Assembly (NCBI GenBank): GCA_028284775.1
Contig: JANQRB010000015.1
Location: 62,001-126,000 of the forward strand
Direction of reading: 5' to 3'
Source: Candidatus Kapaibacterium sp.
GTDB taxonomy: Bacteria; Bacteroidota; Ignavibacteria; Kapaibacteriales; UBA7675
Length of the DNA stretch: 64,000 nt
In this document: positions 46,429-55,579 of the stretch, piece after piece
Position numbering within the stretch: the first letter of the stretch is position 1
Layout of the letters: every line of letters starts with the position of its first letter
Program-made: the position numbers and the translations under genes
The notes under the pieces: model-generated
The model's input: the letters and a program-made list of their open reading frames with translations, nothing else
What the model was told of the DNA's origin: nothing
Database searches by the model: none

Positions 46429-47060
46429 GTGCCCCAGTTGTCGCCTCAGTCAGCAAGTCGCAAGATCTGGAAGATTGGAACGGTAGTTTGAGTTGTTACC
46501 ACGGAGATCACTGGGATCACGGAGCAGTATGACAGTTAGTATCTAGGCCCTTGATATCAGAGAAGCTCTCAGTGTTCTCCGTGCCCCAGTGGTCGTCCCA
46601 GTCAGCAAGTCTCAAGATCTGGAAGATTGGAACGGTTATTTGAGTTGTTACCACGGAGGTCACTGGGATCACGGAGCAGTATGACAGTTAGTATTTAGGC
46701 CCTTGATATCAGAGAGGCTCTCAGTGTTCTCCGTGCCCCAGTGGTCGCCCCAGACAACAAGTACCAAGATCTGGAGGTTTGGAACGGTTATTTGAGTTGT
46801 TACCACGGAGGTCACTGGGATCACGGAGCAGTATGACAGTTAGTATCTAGGCCCTTGATATCAGAGAGACTCTCGGTGAACTCCGTGCCCCAGTGGTCGT
46901 CCTAGTCAGCAAGTCTCAAAATTTGGAAGATTGGAACGGTAGTTTGAGTTGTTACCACGGAGGTCACTGGGATCACGGAGCAGTTTGAAAGTATGTATGA
47001 CACACCTAGGCCCTTGATGTCAGAGAGACTCTCGGTGTTTTCCGTGCCCCAGTGGTCGCC
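46429..47060. repeat. Tandem array of 152-bp repeats with internal palindrome
   Basis: The block GTGCCCCAG recurs at 46429, 46581, 46733, 46885 and 47044, giving three spacings of 152 bp and one of 159 bp (a 7-nt insertion). TTACCACGGAG recurs at 46496, 46648, 46800 and 46952. Within each unit, CACTGGGATCACGGAG pairs with CTCCGTGCCCCAGTG across a loop of about 50-60 bases, so each unit can form a large hairpin. The spacer between hairpins (about 50 bp, containing CAAGATCTGGAAGATTGGAACGG) is also conserved. The array lies directly 3' of the GxxExxY gene. Confidence 0.93.
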
Positions 47061-47275
47061 AAAGTCAATTCCAGAAGTCGGCCTAGAAACATTTACTAAG
47101 CCTTTAGCCACTCAAATGCAGTTGGTCGCGTTTGACTGTCTCCAGGCGGAAATCAATCTAATTATGACAAAGTGGGCCAACCGGCAAATGGGGATACCGG
47201 TTGACCCAATCCACAGTCCTCGCTACAAGAGGAAAAGGAAAAGATCTCACTAAGACGACAGCTGGAAATGGGATT

Positions 47276-49315
47276 TTATCTGGTTGACCACAGCACCTGT
47301 TGTTGACGAGAGTCCTTACCCGCCTGCACCCGTAACAGGTAGGTGCCGGGAGTAAGTGCTGGGAATCTTCTGTTCGGACCTGACCACTGAAATTCATGTA
47401 CGCCGACGTCACGATATCCAAGCGACCTGGTCCATGCAAGGCGTCCATGCAGATCAAAGAGATGGAGCTCGACCAATGACGACGCTGTTAGTTCGAAGCG
47501 GATCGTTGTGGCCTCACTGACGGGATTAGGTCTTATGATCAAGGCTCGGGGATCACCTACCAAAACGTCATTGACATCTGTTGCTCCCGGCCACTGAATG
47601 TCTACGAGATTGACATTGTGTGTAAAGTCCAGCTCTATCGGACCGTGTGCATCGTTGATTGTCAAGCGCCAGGCATGATCTGCCGGAGGCGCATCGTATT
47701 CGCCATTGCCGCTAAGATCAGCGTAGAAATCCACATTGTAATTATGGCTTTCTTCTAGTATGTCGGGAAGTTCGATCTCAAACGCGGCGCTTTCAATGGC
47801 CGGTATGCTTCGTCGTGCGACTTCTTCATCACTATCGGCATCGACAACACGAAGCTCGAAGAGCTGTCCGACGTGTGGCGTCATGTCTGTCAAATTCAAC
47901 CTGAAATCGTAAGGTGCTTCATCTTGCACCGGCCACATAATATCGGTCAGGTTAACATTGTGAGTGAATTCAAGTGTGACGTCATCTTCGACGCCATTGA
48001 TATCAAGCCTCCAGGCATGGTCGGCGGGCGGCGCGTCATAGCTGCCGTTGCCGCTTAGGTCAGCGTAAAAATCAACGCGATAGTTGCCCTCATGTACCAG
48101 GGCGGCGGGAATGTCAACGTTGAAAGCGGCGTTTTGGATTTCGGGAATACTTCGACGCGCGACTTCCTCATCACTATCCCTATCGACAATACGAAGTTCG
48201 AAGAGTTGTCCGACATGCGGTGTCATTTCATTCAACTGGAGGGTAAAATCGTGCAGGTCAGCCGCTGGCCACATAATATCAGTCAGATTAACGTTGTGGG
48301 TGAAATCAAGCGTGACATCGTCTTCGACGCCGTTGATATCGAGCCTCCAGGCGTGGTCGGCGGGCGGCGCGTCGTAGCTGCCGTTGCCGCTCAGGTCGGC
48401 GTAGAAGTCGACATGGTAGTTTCCTTCATTGCTTAGTATGGCGGCAATATTGACTTCGAAAACGGCGTTTTGGATCTCGGGAATGCTTCGACGCGCGACT
48501 TCTTCATCGCTATCTCTGTCGACAATGCGAAGTTCGAAGAGTTGCCCGACGTGTGGCGTCATGTCATTCAATCGTAAGGTGAAGTCGTGCAGACCATCCG
48601 CCGGCCACATAATGTCGGTCAGGTTGACATTGTGGGTAAAATCGAGGGTGACATGATCCTGCACATTGTTGACTTCCAGTCTCCATGCATGATCGGCTGG
48701 TGGTGCGTCATACCTACCGTTTCCGCTTAGGTCGGCGTAGAAATCGATCCAATAGCTGTGGCCGATCTCCAATGCGTTGAGGGCAATGCTGAATTCTGCG
48801 CCAGGGACAGACGGTCTCATACTGCGGCCGGCTTCACTTTCATCTGCTTTATCGACGATGCGCAGCTCGATCTTTTGGCCAATGTGCGGCGTCATATCCT
48901 TAAAGTTCAACACTAGTCTTCTCATTTCGCCCGATGAAGGCATACTGCCTGGATCGCCTGGGTTACTGACCAGATTCGCTTTTCCGGGGTCAGGATCACC
49001 AATCCGCCATACTCCGGTCGGATCCTGTAGCTCCTCGCCGTTGGTAAAACCGTCGCCGTCGGAGTCCAACCAGGCCAGCTCGGCTATCCAGGTGACGTTG
49101 CCTGCAGCGCCTTGCACAAAGTCGGCTGCGACTGTTTGCCCAAAGGGATTGCGACTATCGCCGCCTGCGGCACTCAGATGACAATTGATGCAGCCGGCAT
49201 TGTCGATGGCTTTGCCGTTTGGCAATTGATCACGGCGAAACGGGCGAGCCTCCATTGAGAAAGGAAGGCTTGACACGAAGAGACAAAGCAGCAAAATCTT
49301 GACTATGTGGTTCAT
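47276..49315 (-). CDS. T9SS cargo: temptin-like CxxCH domain plus four-repeat stalk
   Basis: A 679-residue secreted protein. After the signal peptide (ILLLCLFVSSLPFSMEA), residues ~35-135 resemble the temptin-like domain: GCINCH (CxxCH, possible haem-c), RNPFGQ, then WLDSDGDGFTNGEELQDP. Four ~110-residue repeats follow, each with MTPHVGQLFELRIVD, VDFYADLSGNGSYDAPPADH and FTHNVNLTDIMWP blocks; I do not recognise this repeat as a known domain. The C-terminus is a T9SS type A sorting domain (IRPNPVSEATTIRFEL, LFDLHGRLAWTRSL, TPGTYLLRVQAG). It should be displayed on the cell surface. The similarity between repeats suggests recent internal duplication. Confidence 0.85.
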   Translation of the reverse strand: MNHIVKILLLCLFVSSLPFSMEARPFRRDQLPNGKAIDNAGCINCHLSAAGGDSRNPFGQTVAADFVQGAAGNVTWIAELAWLDSDGDGFTNGEELQDPTGVWRIGDPDPGKANLVSNPGDPGSMPSSGEMRRLVLNFKDMTPHIGQKIELRIVDKADESEAGRSMRPSVPGAEFSIALNALEIGHSYWIDFYADLSGNGRYDAPPADHAWRLEVNNVQDHVTLDFTHNVNLTDIMWPADGLHDFTLRLNDMTPHVGQLFELRIVDRDSDEEVARRSIPEIQNAVFEVNIAAILSNEGNYHVDFYADLSGNGSYDAPPADHAWRLDINGVEDDVTLDFTHNVNLTDIMWPAADLHDFTLQLNEMTPHVGQLFELRIVDRDSDEEVARRSIPEIQNAAFNVDIPAALVHEGNYRVDFYADLSGNGSYDAPPADHAWRLDINGVEDDVTLEFTHNVNLTDIMWPVQDEAPYDFRLNLTDMTPHVGQLFELRVVDADSDEEVARRSIPAIESAAFEIELPDILEESHNYNVDFYADLSGNGEYDAPPADHAWRLTINDAHGPIELDFTHNVNLVDIQWPGATDVNDVLVGDPRALIIRPNPVSEATTIRFELTASSLVELHLFDLHGRLAWTRSLGYRDVGVHEFQWSGPNRRFPALTPGTYLLRVQAGKDSRQQQVLWSTR

Positions 49316-49551
49316 AAGACATCATTTCAAATGGTTGTCAATTCCTGATTGGATTGCAGTTTCCGCGCGAAAAGTTTTTCGGATGATTTTCAATCGATCC
49401 AAAGGCTGACAGCACAGAATTCAGCCTGCGATGTCGAAAATATCAGTCTTGAAATAATTAAACAAGAAAAACATGGTAATATTTGCATTAATTATCTTGA
49501 GCATTTATTTTTGGAGTCAAATCTCATTTTTGGAAAAAATTCGAGCATCCG

Positions 49552-49902
49552 ATGAGCACCCTGGCAATCCTTTTGTTTGCTCTCGCCGCAATCGGTGGCG
49601 TGTATCTGGCGTTCAATCATTTAAGAGGTAACGTGCCCCCAATGGCGGTCGGGTTGATTCATGGAGCGCTCGCGGCAGTCGCTCTGGTTGTTTTGATCCT
49701 CTTTCTCCTCGATTCGCCGTCGCTAGGATTGGGCGGAATTGCATTGGCCCTGTTTGTTGTCGCAGCTTTAGGCGGTTTTATGATGCTTGGCAAGCGACTT
49801 CGTCAACAAACTCTGCCAAAGTCGCTCATACTCGTTCACGGCATTGCAGCGGTCGCCGCATTTGTGTTGATGCTGATCTGGATCCTGAGCAACGGAGCGT
49901 AA
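49552..49902 (+). CDS. Small four-helix membrane protein
   Basis: A 116-residue, very hydrophobic protein with four membrane helices (TLAILLFALAAIGGVYLAF, MAVGLIHGALAAVALVVLIL, LGLGGIALALFVVAALGG, ILVHGIAAVAAFVLMLIWIL). I do not recognise the family by name. It is followed after 7 bp by the DUF2231 gene, so they are probably one operon. Confidence 0.78.
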   Translation: MSTLAILLFALAAIGGVYLAFNHLRGNVPPMAVGLIHGALAAVALVVLILFLLDSPSLGLGGIALALFVVAALGGFMMLGKRLRQQTLPKSLILVHGIAAVAAFVLMLIWILSNGA

Positions 49903-49909
49903 TTCCAGC

Positions 49910-50368
49910 ATGCCGATCAAAAACATACGATTCGCAGGACACCCACTACATCCGGCTTTGACACACTTTCCGATTGCGCTTTGGATTGTTTCTTTCCTTT
50001 GTGATCTGCTGGCAATCGCCGGGGATTCTACCCTTTGGTGGACACTGTCGTATTGGAACATCGCCATAGGGCTTTGTTTCGCCATGGCAGCCATCGTAAG
50101 CGGATTCATCGAATATGCAAATCTCCCGTCCAACAACGCCATCCTCAGAATAGCCAACAGACACATGATAGCAAGTGCTGGAGCAACAACGCTTTTTGTT
50201 GCCAGCCTTGTAGCACGTAGTACGCCGGAGCCCATGGAACTGGAGCGGATGTCTACAATCATCGCCCTGGCAAGCTCGATTTGCGGCGTGATCTGTTTGA
50301 TCGCGGGTGGATGGACCGGAGCAGAGCTGGTATTTCGCTACGGTATTGGGCGTTGCGATAATCAATAG
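49910..50368 (+). CDS. DUF2231 membrane protein
   Basis: A 152-residue protein matching DUF2231: the N-terminal GHPLHPALTHFPIALW block is diagnostic and is followed by four membrane helices. The family is thought to bind haem or act near respiratory proteins, though no function is settled; the His in GHPLHP is a candidate ligand. It follows the four-helix gene with a 7 bp gap. Confidence 0.9.
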   Translation: MPIKNIRFAGHPLHPALTHFPIALWIVSFLCDLLAIAGDSTLWWTLSYWNIAIGLCFAMAAIVSGFIEYANLPSNNAILRIANRHMIASAGATTLFVASLVARSTPEPMELERMSTIIALASSICGVICLIAGGWTGAELVFRYGIGRCDNQ

Positions 50369-50391
50369 AGTCTGAAAGCTCTGATTTTTTC
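50365..50391 (+). terminator. Weak hairpin with T-tract
   Basis: AGAG and CTCT pair around an eight-base loop just past the DUF2231 stop, followed by TTTTTT. A short stem, so a modest terminator at best. The remainder of the 50369-50727 gap shows no gene. Confidence 0.35.
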
Positions 50392-50727
50392 GGTGGGCGG
50401 ATACCTAAGGTGTTTTGACAGACAATAATATTCTGCAAATGGCCAAGCGGTCATAAGTCCGGCTTATACGACGGAAACCAGAAACCGGATTGCTTGTCGA
50501 TCTGGCAACAGCATCGATTCGCGCGCAGAGCTAACTCCGTGAAATTCGCCGGCTGTCGCAAGAGTGATCTTCCGTCTTGATTTTGACGGAGTGTCACTAT
50601 TTCGGCAAAGCTGCCTGGCTGTCAACAGAACGACTAGCGACAAGTAGCTGTCAGGTTGGGGTATTCACCATGCAGAATGGCAATAGTTTTGATAAGGTCG
50701 GGTAGAACTTTTAATTTGGACCTTATT

Positions 50728-51426
50728 ATGGCAGATAATTTAGATATGCGGCGTCAGGTTGTCACTTTGTTAAAAAAGCGCGGAAAACTCACCATCCATG
50801 AGATTGCCGCTGCGCTTAGCCTAAGCTATGAAGCGGCGCGTCAGCACGTAAAGAGTGCGGAGAATGCGGGCTGGATTGACAAGGGTATTGATCGGGGCAA
50901 CACGCAGAGCGCCGGTCGGCCTACCGCATCATACTCGGTGACGATGAAGGGCGATCATCTCTTCGCCAAACACTACGACGCCCTGACGGTCGAAATGATC
51001 GACACGCTGGCCGAGCAGCAGGGCCTCGAAGCCGTGAAGGAACTACTGAAAGCACTCATCCGCAAACGGGTGCGGACCTGGGAACCGCTGCTGGCTGATC
51101 TTACGCTACCCCAACGCCTCGACTTGCTCAAGAGCCTTTACTTTGAAAACGATCCCTTTATGGAGATCGAAGAGCAAAATGGTGAATATCGTCTGGTGGA
51201 GCGGAACTGTCCTTTTCTGAATGTCGCGATGAAACGACCGCTGCTTTGTAGCGTCACGATCTCAACCTTGAGCAGCCTGTTGGGTGTGCGTGTACAGCGC
51301 GAGCAAAAGTTTCAGTCTGGGGACGGATGTTGCTCTTTTCGTCTGGTGAAGGATGAAGTACTGCCTGAGACGATCGACGTACAGCTGATTCTTGAGAATG
51401 ACACGATCTCCGGCAACGCAGTTTAA
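50728..51426 (+). CDS. SufR-like winged-helix regulator
   Basis: About 232 residues from the ATG at 50728 (MADNLDMRRQVVTLLKKRGK). Residues ~8-75 form a DeoR/ArsR-like winged helix (LTIHEIAAALSLSYEAARQH). The C-terminal third has a cysteine layout like SufR-type Fe-S sensors: C161-x12-C174, then C201-C202. The third Cys expected 14 residues after C174 is Arg, so the cluster-binding set is not fully canonical. A role as a redox or Fe-S-responsive repressor is plausible but not proved. No suf genes are adjacent. Confidence 0.8.
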   Translation: MADNLDMRRQVVTLLKKRGKLTIHEIAAALSLSYEAARQHVKSAENAGWIDKGIDRGNTQSAGRPTASYSVTMKGDHLFAKHYDALTVEMIDTLAEQQGLEAVKELLKALIRKRVRTWEPLLADLTLPQRLDLLKSLYFENDPFMEIEEQNGEYRLVERNCPFLNVAMKRPLLCSVTISTLSSLLGVRVQREQKFQSGDGCCSFRLVKDEVLPETIDVQLILENDTISGNAV

Positions 51427-51478
51427 CCAATATGAAACGTCGAATTCGCCGACCCGAGAAATACATCCCTTCAGTAAT

Positions 51479-53026
51479 TTAGCCGTTTTCTCTCGGATCA
51501 ACCGGCTCTTGCAGCCTGCTTATGTAAACCGCCCGGATTGCGACGCGCTCGATCTTACTTTCCACCCATATCAATAACTCGGGCAGACCGACCGGCAGCT
51601 TATGAGTCTCGCCTTCCGAAACAAGCTGAAGCTCTTTGCGCATCCGATGGAATATTGTTCGTGCCGTCCGGCTATCCGGAGATGCGACCAGTCGTTTGAT
51701 AGCGTTCAATATCAAGCGTTCGTAGTCCAGGTATGCGTTGCGTTTATTGAGATAGCGATAGGCAGAGCGCAGGAGGTTCTCGAGGATATCAAAATTTCCC
51801 AGCTCATAGTGCAGGATAACGCTGAAAATGCGTGTAAACATCTGGATGTCCTGGCGTGATTCGCCGAGCTTCAAGTCGATGATGGCATTAATATGTTCCA
51901 GTGCTTCAACGTATGAACCCGCCAGAAAGTAGAGAATGCTACAATTATGCCGCATTGTAACGAGGCGATTCGGGCTGATTTTGGCGCGGTAGCTTTCGAT
52001 GCCGGCTTCAAATTCGCGCACGGCCTGCATACCCTCTTCAAGCTTTCCGTTATTCAGGCAGAACATCAGCTCAAGATAGCTGACTTGTTCGAACATGGTA
52101 ATTTTGCTCCTCAGAGAGATGGAGGGGAGCGCTTTGATCCGTTGCAGATAGCGCTGGAAGTCTTCGAATTGCCGCAGTGCGATACAGCAGGTCAGGTAAT
52201 TGCTTAGGAACATTTTGTAGGTGTCGGGATCATCCTGAATCTGTTCGGCGTGATCTTCCCAAACTTCGAGCGCCTTCCGGTAATAGTGCAGTGCATCTGC
52301 TGTCTTGCCGGTTAGCTGGCTATAGAATCCCAGGGCTTCCCAGTGCGATATGCGGGCTACAAAAGTCGTCGCATCTTCACCGGATTCAGCCCGCGATTCT
52401 TTGAAAGCCTGCTCCAGTGCCTGGCGATCTTCGGAACGATGAAGACGCGCATAACGTCTGCCGGTGGACTGCACATTATCCATCAACTCAAGAAAGTGAT
52501 CTGTCGACTTAATCATCGCCATCGCAGACTTTTTTTGCTCGTTGAGTTTGAGCAGCTCCAGCTCAAGGTCATCGGGCGCTTCTTTAACCAATAGCCGCCG
52601 TTCCCAGAACAATACCTCAAGAAGAAAAATATGCTTCTGATGAAACTTGGCTTTCTTCTTGAGCTTAACAAGCAGCTTGCGACAATGGCGATACAGTCCT
52701 TTCTGATGAAGAATTTCGGCATGGGCAAGCATCTCCCGCAAATCGGAATTGATGGTTTTGCCGGCTTGATACGCCGCCAGACTGTTTAAGATGAGTTTGC
52801 TGAGCTTTTGCTTGGTATCGGCCAACCGACCGGCAAAGCTCGTCTTGGCGATTAGCTTCAACAAACGCGATTCGTCGTAGACAGCCAGCTTGTCGATCAC
52901 ATCAAAGAGCAGAGTGTAATTGTTACTTCGTCGGTTTGTATAGAAAGTCGTAAAAAGTTTGAAGTAGCGTTTTTCTTGTTTGCTCATCGACTTGATGAGC
53001 TCGAAGAGATCATCTGATGTTTGCAT
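51479..53026 (-). CDS. Large TPR-like helical protein, Bacteroidota type
   Basis: A 515-residue all-helical, signal-less protein beginning LFELIKSMSKQEKRYFKLFT, a pattern I associate with large TPR-fold proteins of Bacteroidota. Helical repeats run throughout (LREMLAHAEILHQKGLYRHC, YYRKALEVWEDHAEQIQDDP, GKLEEGMQAVREFEAGIESY). No catalytic motif is visible; it probably acts as a cytoplasmic scaffold. Confidence 0.8.
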   Translation of the reverse strand: MQTSDDLFELIKSMSKQEKRYFKLFTTFYTNRRSNNYTLLFDVIDKLAVYDESRLLKLIAKTSFAGRLADTKQKLSKLILNSLAAYQAGKTINSDLREMLAHAEILHQKGLYRHCRKLLVKLKKKAKFHQKHIFLLEVLFWERRLLVKEAPDDLELELLKLNEQKKSAMAMIKSTDHFLELMDNVQSTGRRYARLHRSEDRQALEQAFKESRAESGEDATTFVARISHWEALGFYSQLTGKTADALHYYRKALEVWEDHAEQIQDDPDTYKMFLSNYLTCCIALRQFEDFQRYLQRIKALPSISLRSKITMFEQVSYLELMFCLNNGKLEEGMQAVREFEAGIESYRAKISPNRLVTMRHNCSILYFLAGSYVEALEHINAIIDLKLGESRQDIQMFTRIFSVILHYELGNFDILENLLRSAYRYLNKRNAYLDYERLILNAIKRLVASPDSRTARTIFHRMRKELQLVSEGETHKLPVGLPELLIWVESKIERVAIRAVYISRLQEPVDPRENG

Positions 53027-53429
53027 GGATAGTTGAACTGATGTATTGCAATGATGTTGGAAAAGATTAGTTCACTACAGGTTCTCAGATCCTCAGTAAC
53101 AAGAGACCATTTTAGGAGCGAGGATCGCCAATGATGACTGTCGTTGCCGCCACGTCCAGGCGATAGCTGAAAGCGAATCTATGGCAATCATACGACAGAT
53201 TCTGCGTTGGAAACCAGAAGAAGCTCAAAACAACCGCTTCGCTCTATCTTGTGAAATAATAAGGCATTAGGGCGACATGAGCAAACTATTTGCGCCGGAT
53301 ATGCTCCGATGGAGACCATAAGAAGCGACTATTGTGGTTCGCCGAAAGAGTCGCGGCAAGTGTAGCTTTGTGCAACAAAAAGAGCTGGTAACGATCAGCA
53401 AATTCTTCATCAATAGTAGTGGGTCTATC
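53027..53429. other. Intergenic region, no gene seen
   Basis: About 400 bp between divergent genes; presumably two promoters. Upstream in-frame codons from 53334 lack a ribosome site and are not taken as coding. Confidence 0.4.
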
Positions 53430-53969
53430 ATGTCGGATAACACACTTACCAGTAGTCATGTCAGCCCCGAGGGGCTTCAGCTTGATGCAGCTTGCAATAT
53501 TGTGTCAACATCTGTCGGAGAAATACGCATTTTTCTGGGAGCCGCCTGTAGTCCGCCGGAATTTGTCCCCGGCTTGTCGCTGTTGGGTGTTCACCTGATG
53601 CCGGATCAGAATCATATCCCAATGACATTGGACCCTAGCCGGCCACATTTCAGCCTGTTTGTTACAGTCAGGATGGCGGGTACTGAAGTCGGCGGTGTTT
53701 TGAACCTTAGCGCCGTAGACTCCGTCTGTAACCCGGCGCATCCGGAGACAGTTTGGCGTTTTGAGCCGGCGGTCAATAGCTACGACATATGTGGCAAAGT
53801 ATGGGCCTACGTTCGGCACCAAGAGAACGGAACAATACACCTGCACATCGTCAACAATCCGGAAGACCAGAGCATTGCATCCAGCCTGTCAGTCGGCACC
53901 CCGGCCAATCAAAGCTGGACAATCGGCGAACTGGATATAACTATGATTGATCCGAAAGCCATGTTGTGA
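53430..53969 (+). CDS. Protein of unknown function
   Basis: About 179 residues from the ATG at 53430 (MSDNTLTSSHVSPEGLQLDA). It is beta-rich with several cysteines and polar loops (IRIFLGAACSPPEFV, SVCNPAHPETVWRFEPA, WTIGELDITMID). There is no signal peptide or known domain that I can name. It precedes an 860 bp non-coding gap and another orphan gene on the same strand. Confidence 0.65.
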   Translation: MSDNTLTSSHVSPEGLQLDAACNIVSTSVGEIRIFLGAACSPPEFVPGLSLLGVHLMPDQNHIPMTLDPSRPHFSLFVTVRMAGTEVGGVLNLSAVDSVCNPAHPETVWRFEPAVNSYDICGKVWAYVRHQENGTIHLHIVNNPEDQSIASSLSVGTPANQSWTIGELDITMIDPKAML

Positions 53970-54829
53970 AAACTGGCTCGCGGTCCGTCCTCCGGATGGT
54001 GCTGATGCGACCGGCTCGGACTGCGGATCCGCAGCAGAAGATTTACCGACATGGTAGTAGCCTCCCACGGCAATGGCTCTCAGCCGGCGCCGAGAATCCA
54101 CCGGACGCTTTGCCGAAGCGGTTCATGAGCGGATAATCTGGATTGTCCCGACGTCTCGCAAAGGCGTGGCGCCGGTGGATGGGAGGATGTTTACATGCTG
54201 CACCAGCTTGATTGGATAGTCAATTCGTGAAGAGTAAAGGCTTTGTGAATGTTGCCGTGTGCAAACACTGTATAAGTTAGCAATTGAATTCTGCAGTTAA
54301 AGCCGGACGACAATTAAACCTTGTGAATGCAGATGCGAAATCAGTCTTCGGATGTTTGCTGCGGCGACCTGTGCTGACAATGCCCGGAAGTCAATATGTT
54401 GATCAACTATGAGTCCTTCGTCATTTTCTCACTAAGACACTGTTTAATAGATACAACAAGATGGGTCTCGTTTGCTCTTGTCACGCTTAAGCCGAGCCCC
54501 TAGGCCTTAACATTTGAACTAGCGTTGTGTGCTTAAAACTTTAATAACAATCATCCGTGAAGTTTACGCCTTAATGTTTTGAGTGGAATACAAGTAAACC
54601 GGTCAAAAATTAGATAGTGCGATGTCCCGGTAGATCAGCAAAAGTTCAGCTCTGTGTCAGCAAGCGAATGGCTAAAACCGTAGTCATTGTATGATTTAAC
54701 TGTTCGCGACTGTGAGTGCCCTGCATCTGCTTGTGTTCTTTATTTCTTGCAAGAATTCTTCTGTGAGCTCGCAGTACTTTTCTTCCATCTAATTTAATAT
54801 CTGTTTAACATTATCAAAAAGGTTACATC
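53970..54829. other. Long AT-rich non-coding region
   Basis: About 860 bp. The first third is GC-rich, the remainder clearly AT-richer than the flanking genes. No convincing frame, tRNA or repeat array. It may carry the promoter of the orphan gene at 54830 and possibly a non-coding RNA, but nothing specific was recognised. Confidence 0.4.
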
Positions 54830-55354
54830 ATGAGTCACTCGACTAGTGTTTCAACAACGAACGTGAATGTATATGTAAAGCAAACAAATCTAATCGGAGA
54901 ACAGGTCGGGATGAAACCGCTGTCTGCTCCGAGTACCGTCTCGCAAGCTGCTCAGAGCTTTGAGAAGGCTGTGATACCACTAATAACCGCGCAGTGGGCG
55001 AAGGACTATCCGAATACGCCGCTTCCCGACGGAAACATAGACTTCGGATATTTTGGGCCGTGGAGCTCGCTCAAGCCGGGGAAGGTGCCACAGGATGTCT
55101 TGAATCAGGTAAACACAGATTTACAAAACTGGCAGATCCCGACCGGTGCCGGCGCGGCGGCGCAAATTGCCAAGACTACGACGCAGATGGTCTATAGCCA
55201 CGGCGGGCAAGCCGCGCTCAATAGAGGGGTGACACAGGCCGGTGCAAACGAAAGCATCGACTGGATGCTCCTTTCGGGCCAGGTCTACATCACGGAAACA
55301 GAACTTGGTGTCTGCTATGTCTTTGCTGCCGCGCTGAGCATAGACATCGGATAA
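54830..55354 (+). CDS. Orphan protein of unknown function
   Basis: A 174-residue protein with an AAAAGGTTACATC leader acting as the ribosome site. The N-terminus is polar (MSHSTSVSTTNVNVYVKQTN), the middle contains GYFGPWSSLKPGKVPQDVLN and the C-terminus a moderately hydrophobic beta stretch (VYITETELGVCYVFAAAL). No signal peptide and no family that I recognise. The next gene on this strand is a glycosyltransferase-TPR fusion, so this could be a modified or secreted substrate; that is speculation. Confidence 0.65.
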   Translation: MSHSTSVSTTNVNVYVKQTNLIGEQVGMKPLSAPSTVSQAAQSFEKAVIPLITAQWAKDYPNTPLPDGNIDFGYFGPWSSLKPGKVPQDVLNQVNTDLQNWQIPTGAGAAAQIAKTTTQMVYSHGGQAALNRGVTQAGANESIDWMLLSGQVYITETELGVCYVFAAALSIDIG

Positions 55355-55476
55355 GTCAAGTGCGCGAATACGACTATCGAAACTACCTTGGCGACGGCTG
55401 GTCGCGACCGTTCTCGTACCATTGCGATCGCTCCCGCCGGAAACAAGCGTAATAACATTCAGATTTTTGTCAGGAG

Positions 55477-55508
55477 GGCTTGCCGGAGCTGCGAATCTTT
55501 GGCAAGCC
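55477..55508 (+). terminator. Hairpin between orphan gene and glycosyltransferase
   Basis: GGCTTGCC and GGCAAGCC pair around a 16-base loop, followed by a short T-run (TTTCC). It lies 120 bp downstream of the orphan gene and is a candidate terminator. Confidence 0.4.
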
Positions 55509-55579
55509 TTTCCAATTTGATAAATTGCGGGCTAAAGAGCCATTAGGCTGGTATCGCGGATTCACGATTGAAGCGCAAA

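Noticed and set aside
45593..47275. Possible CRISPR array
   Set aside because: The repeat units are 152 bp with conserved spacers and no cas genes are present, so this is not a CRISPR.
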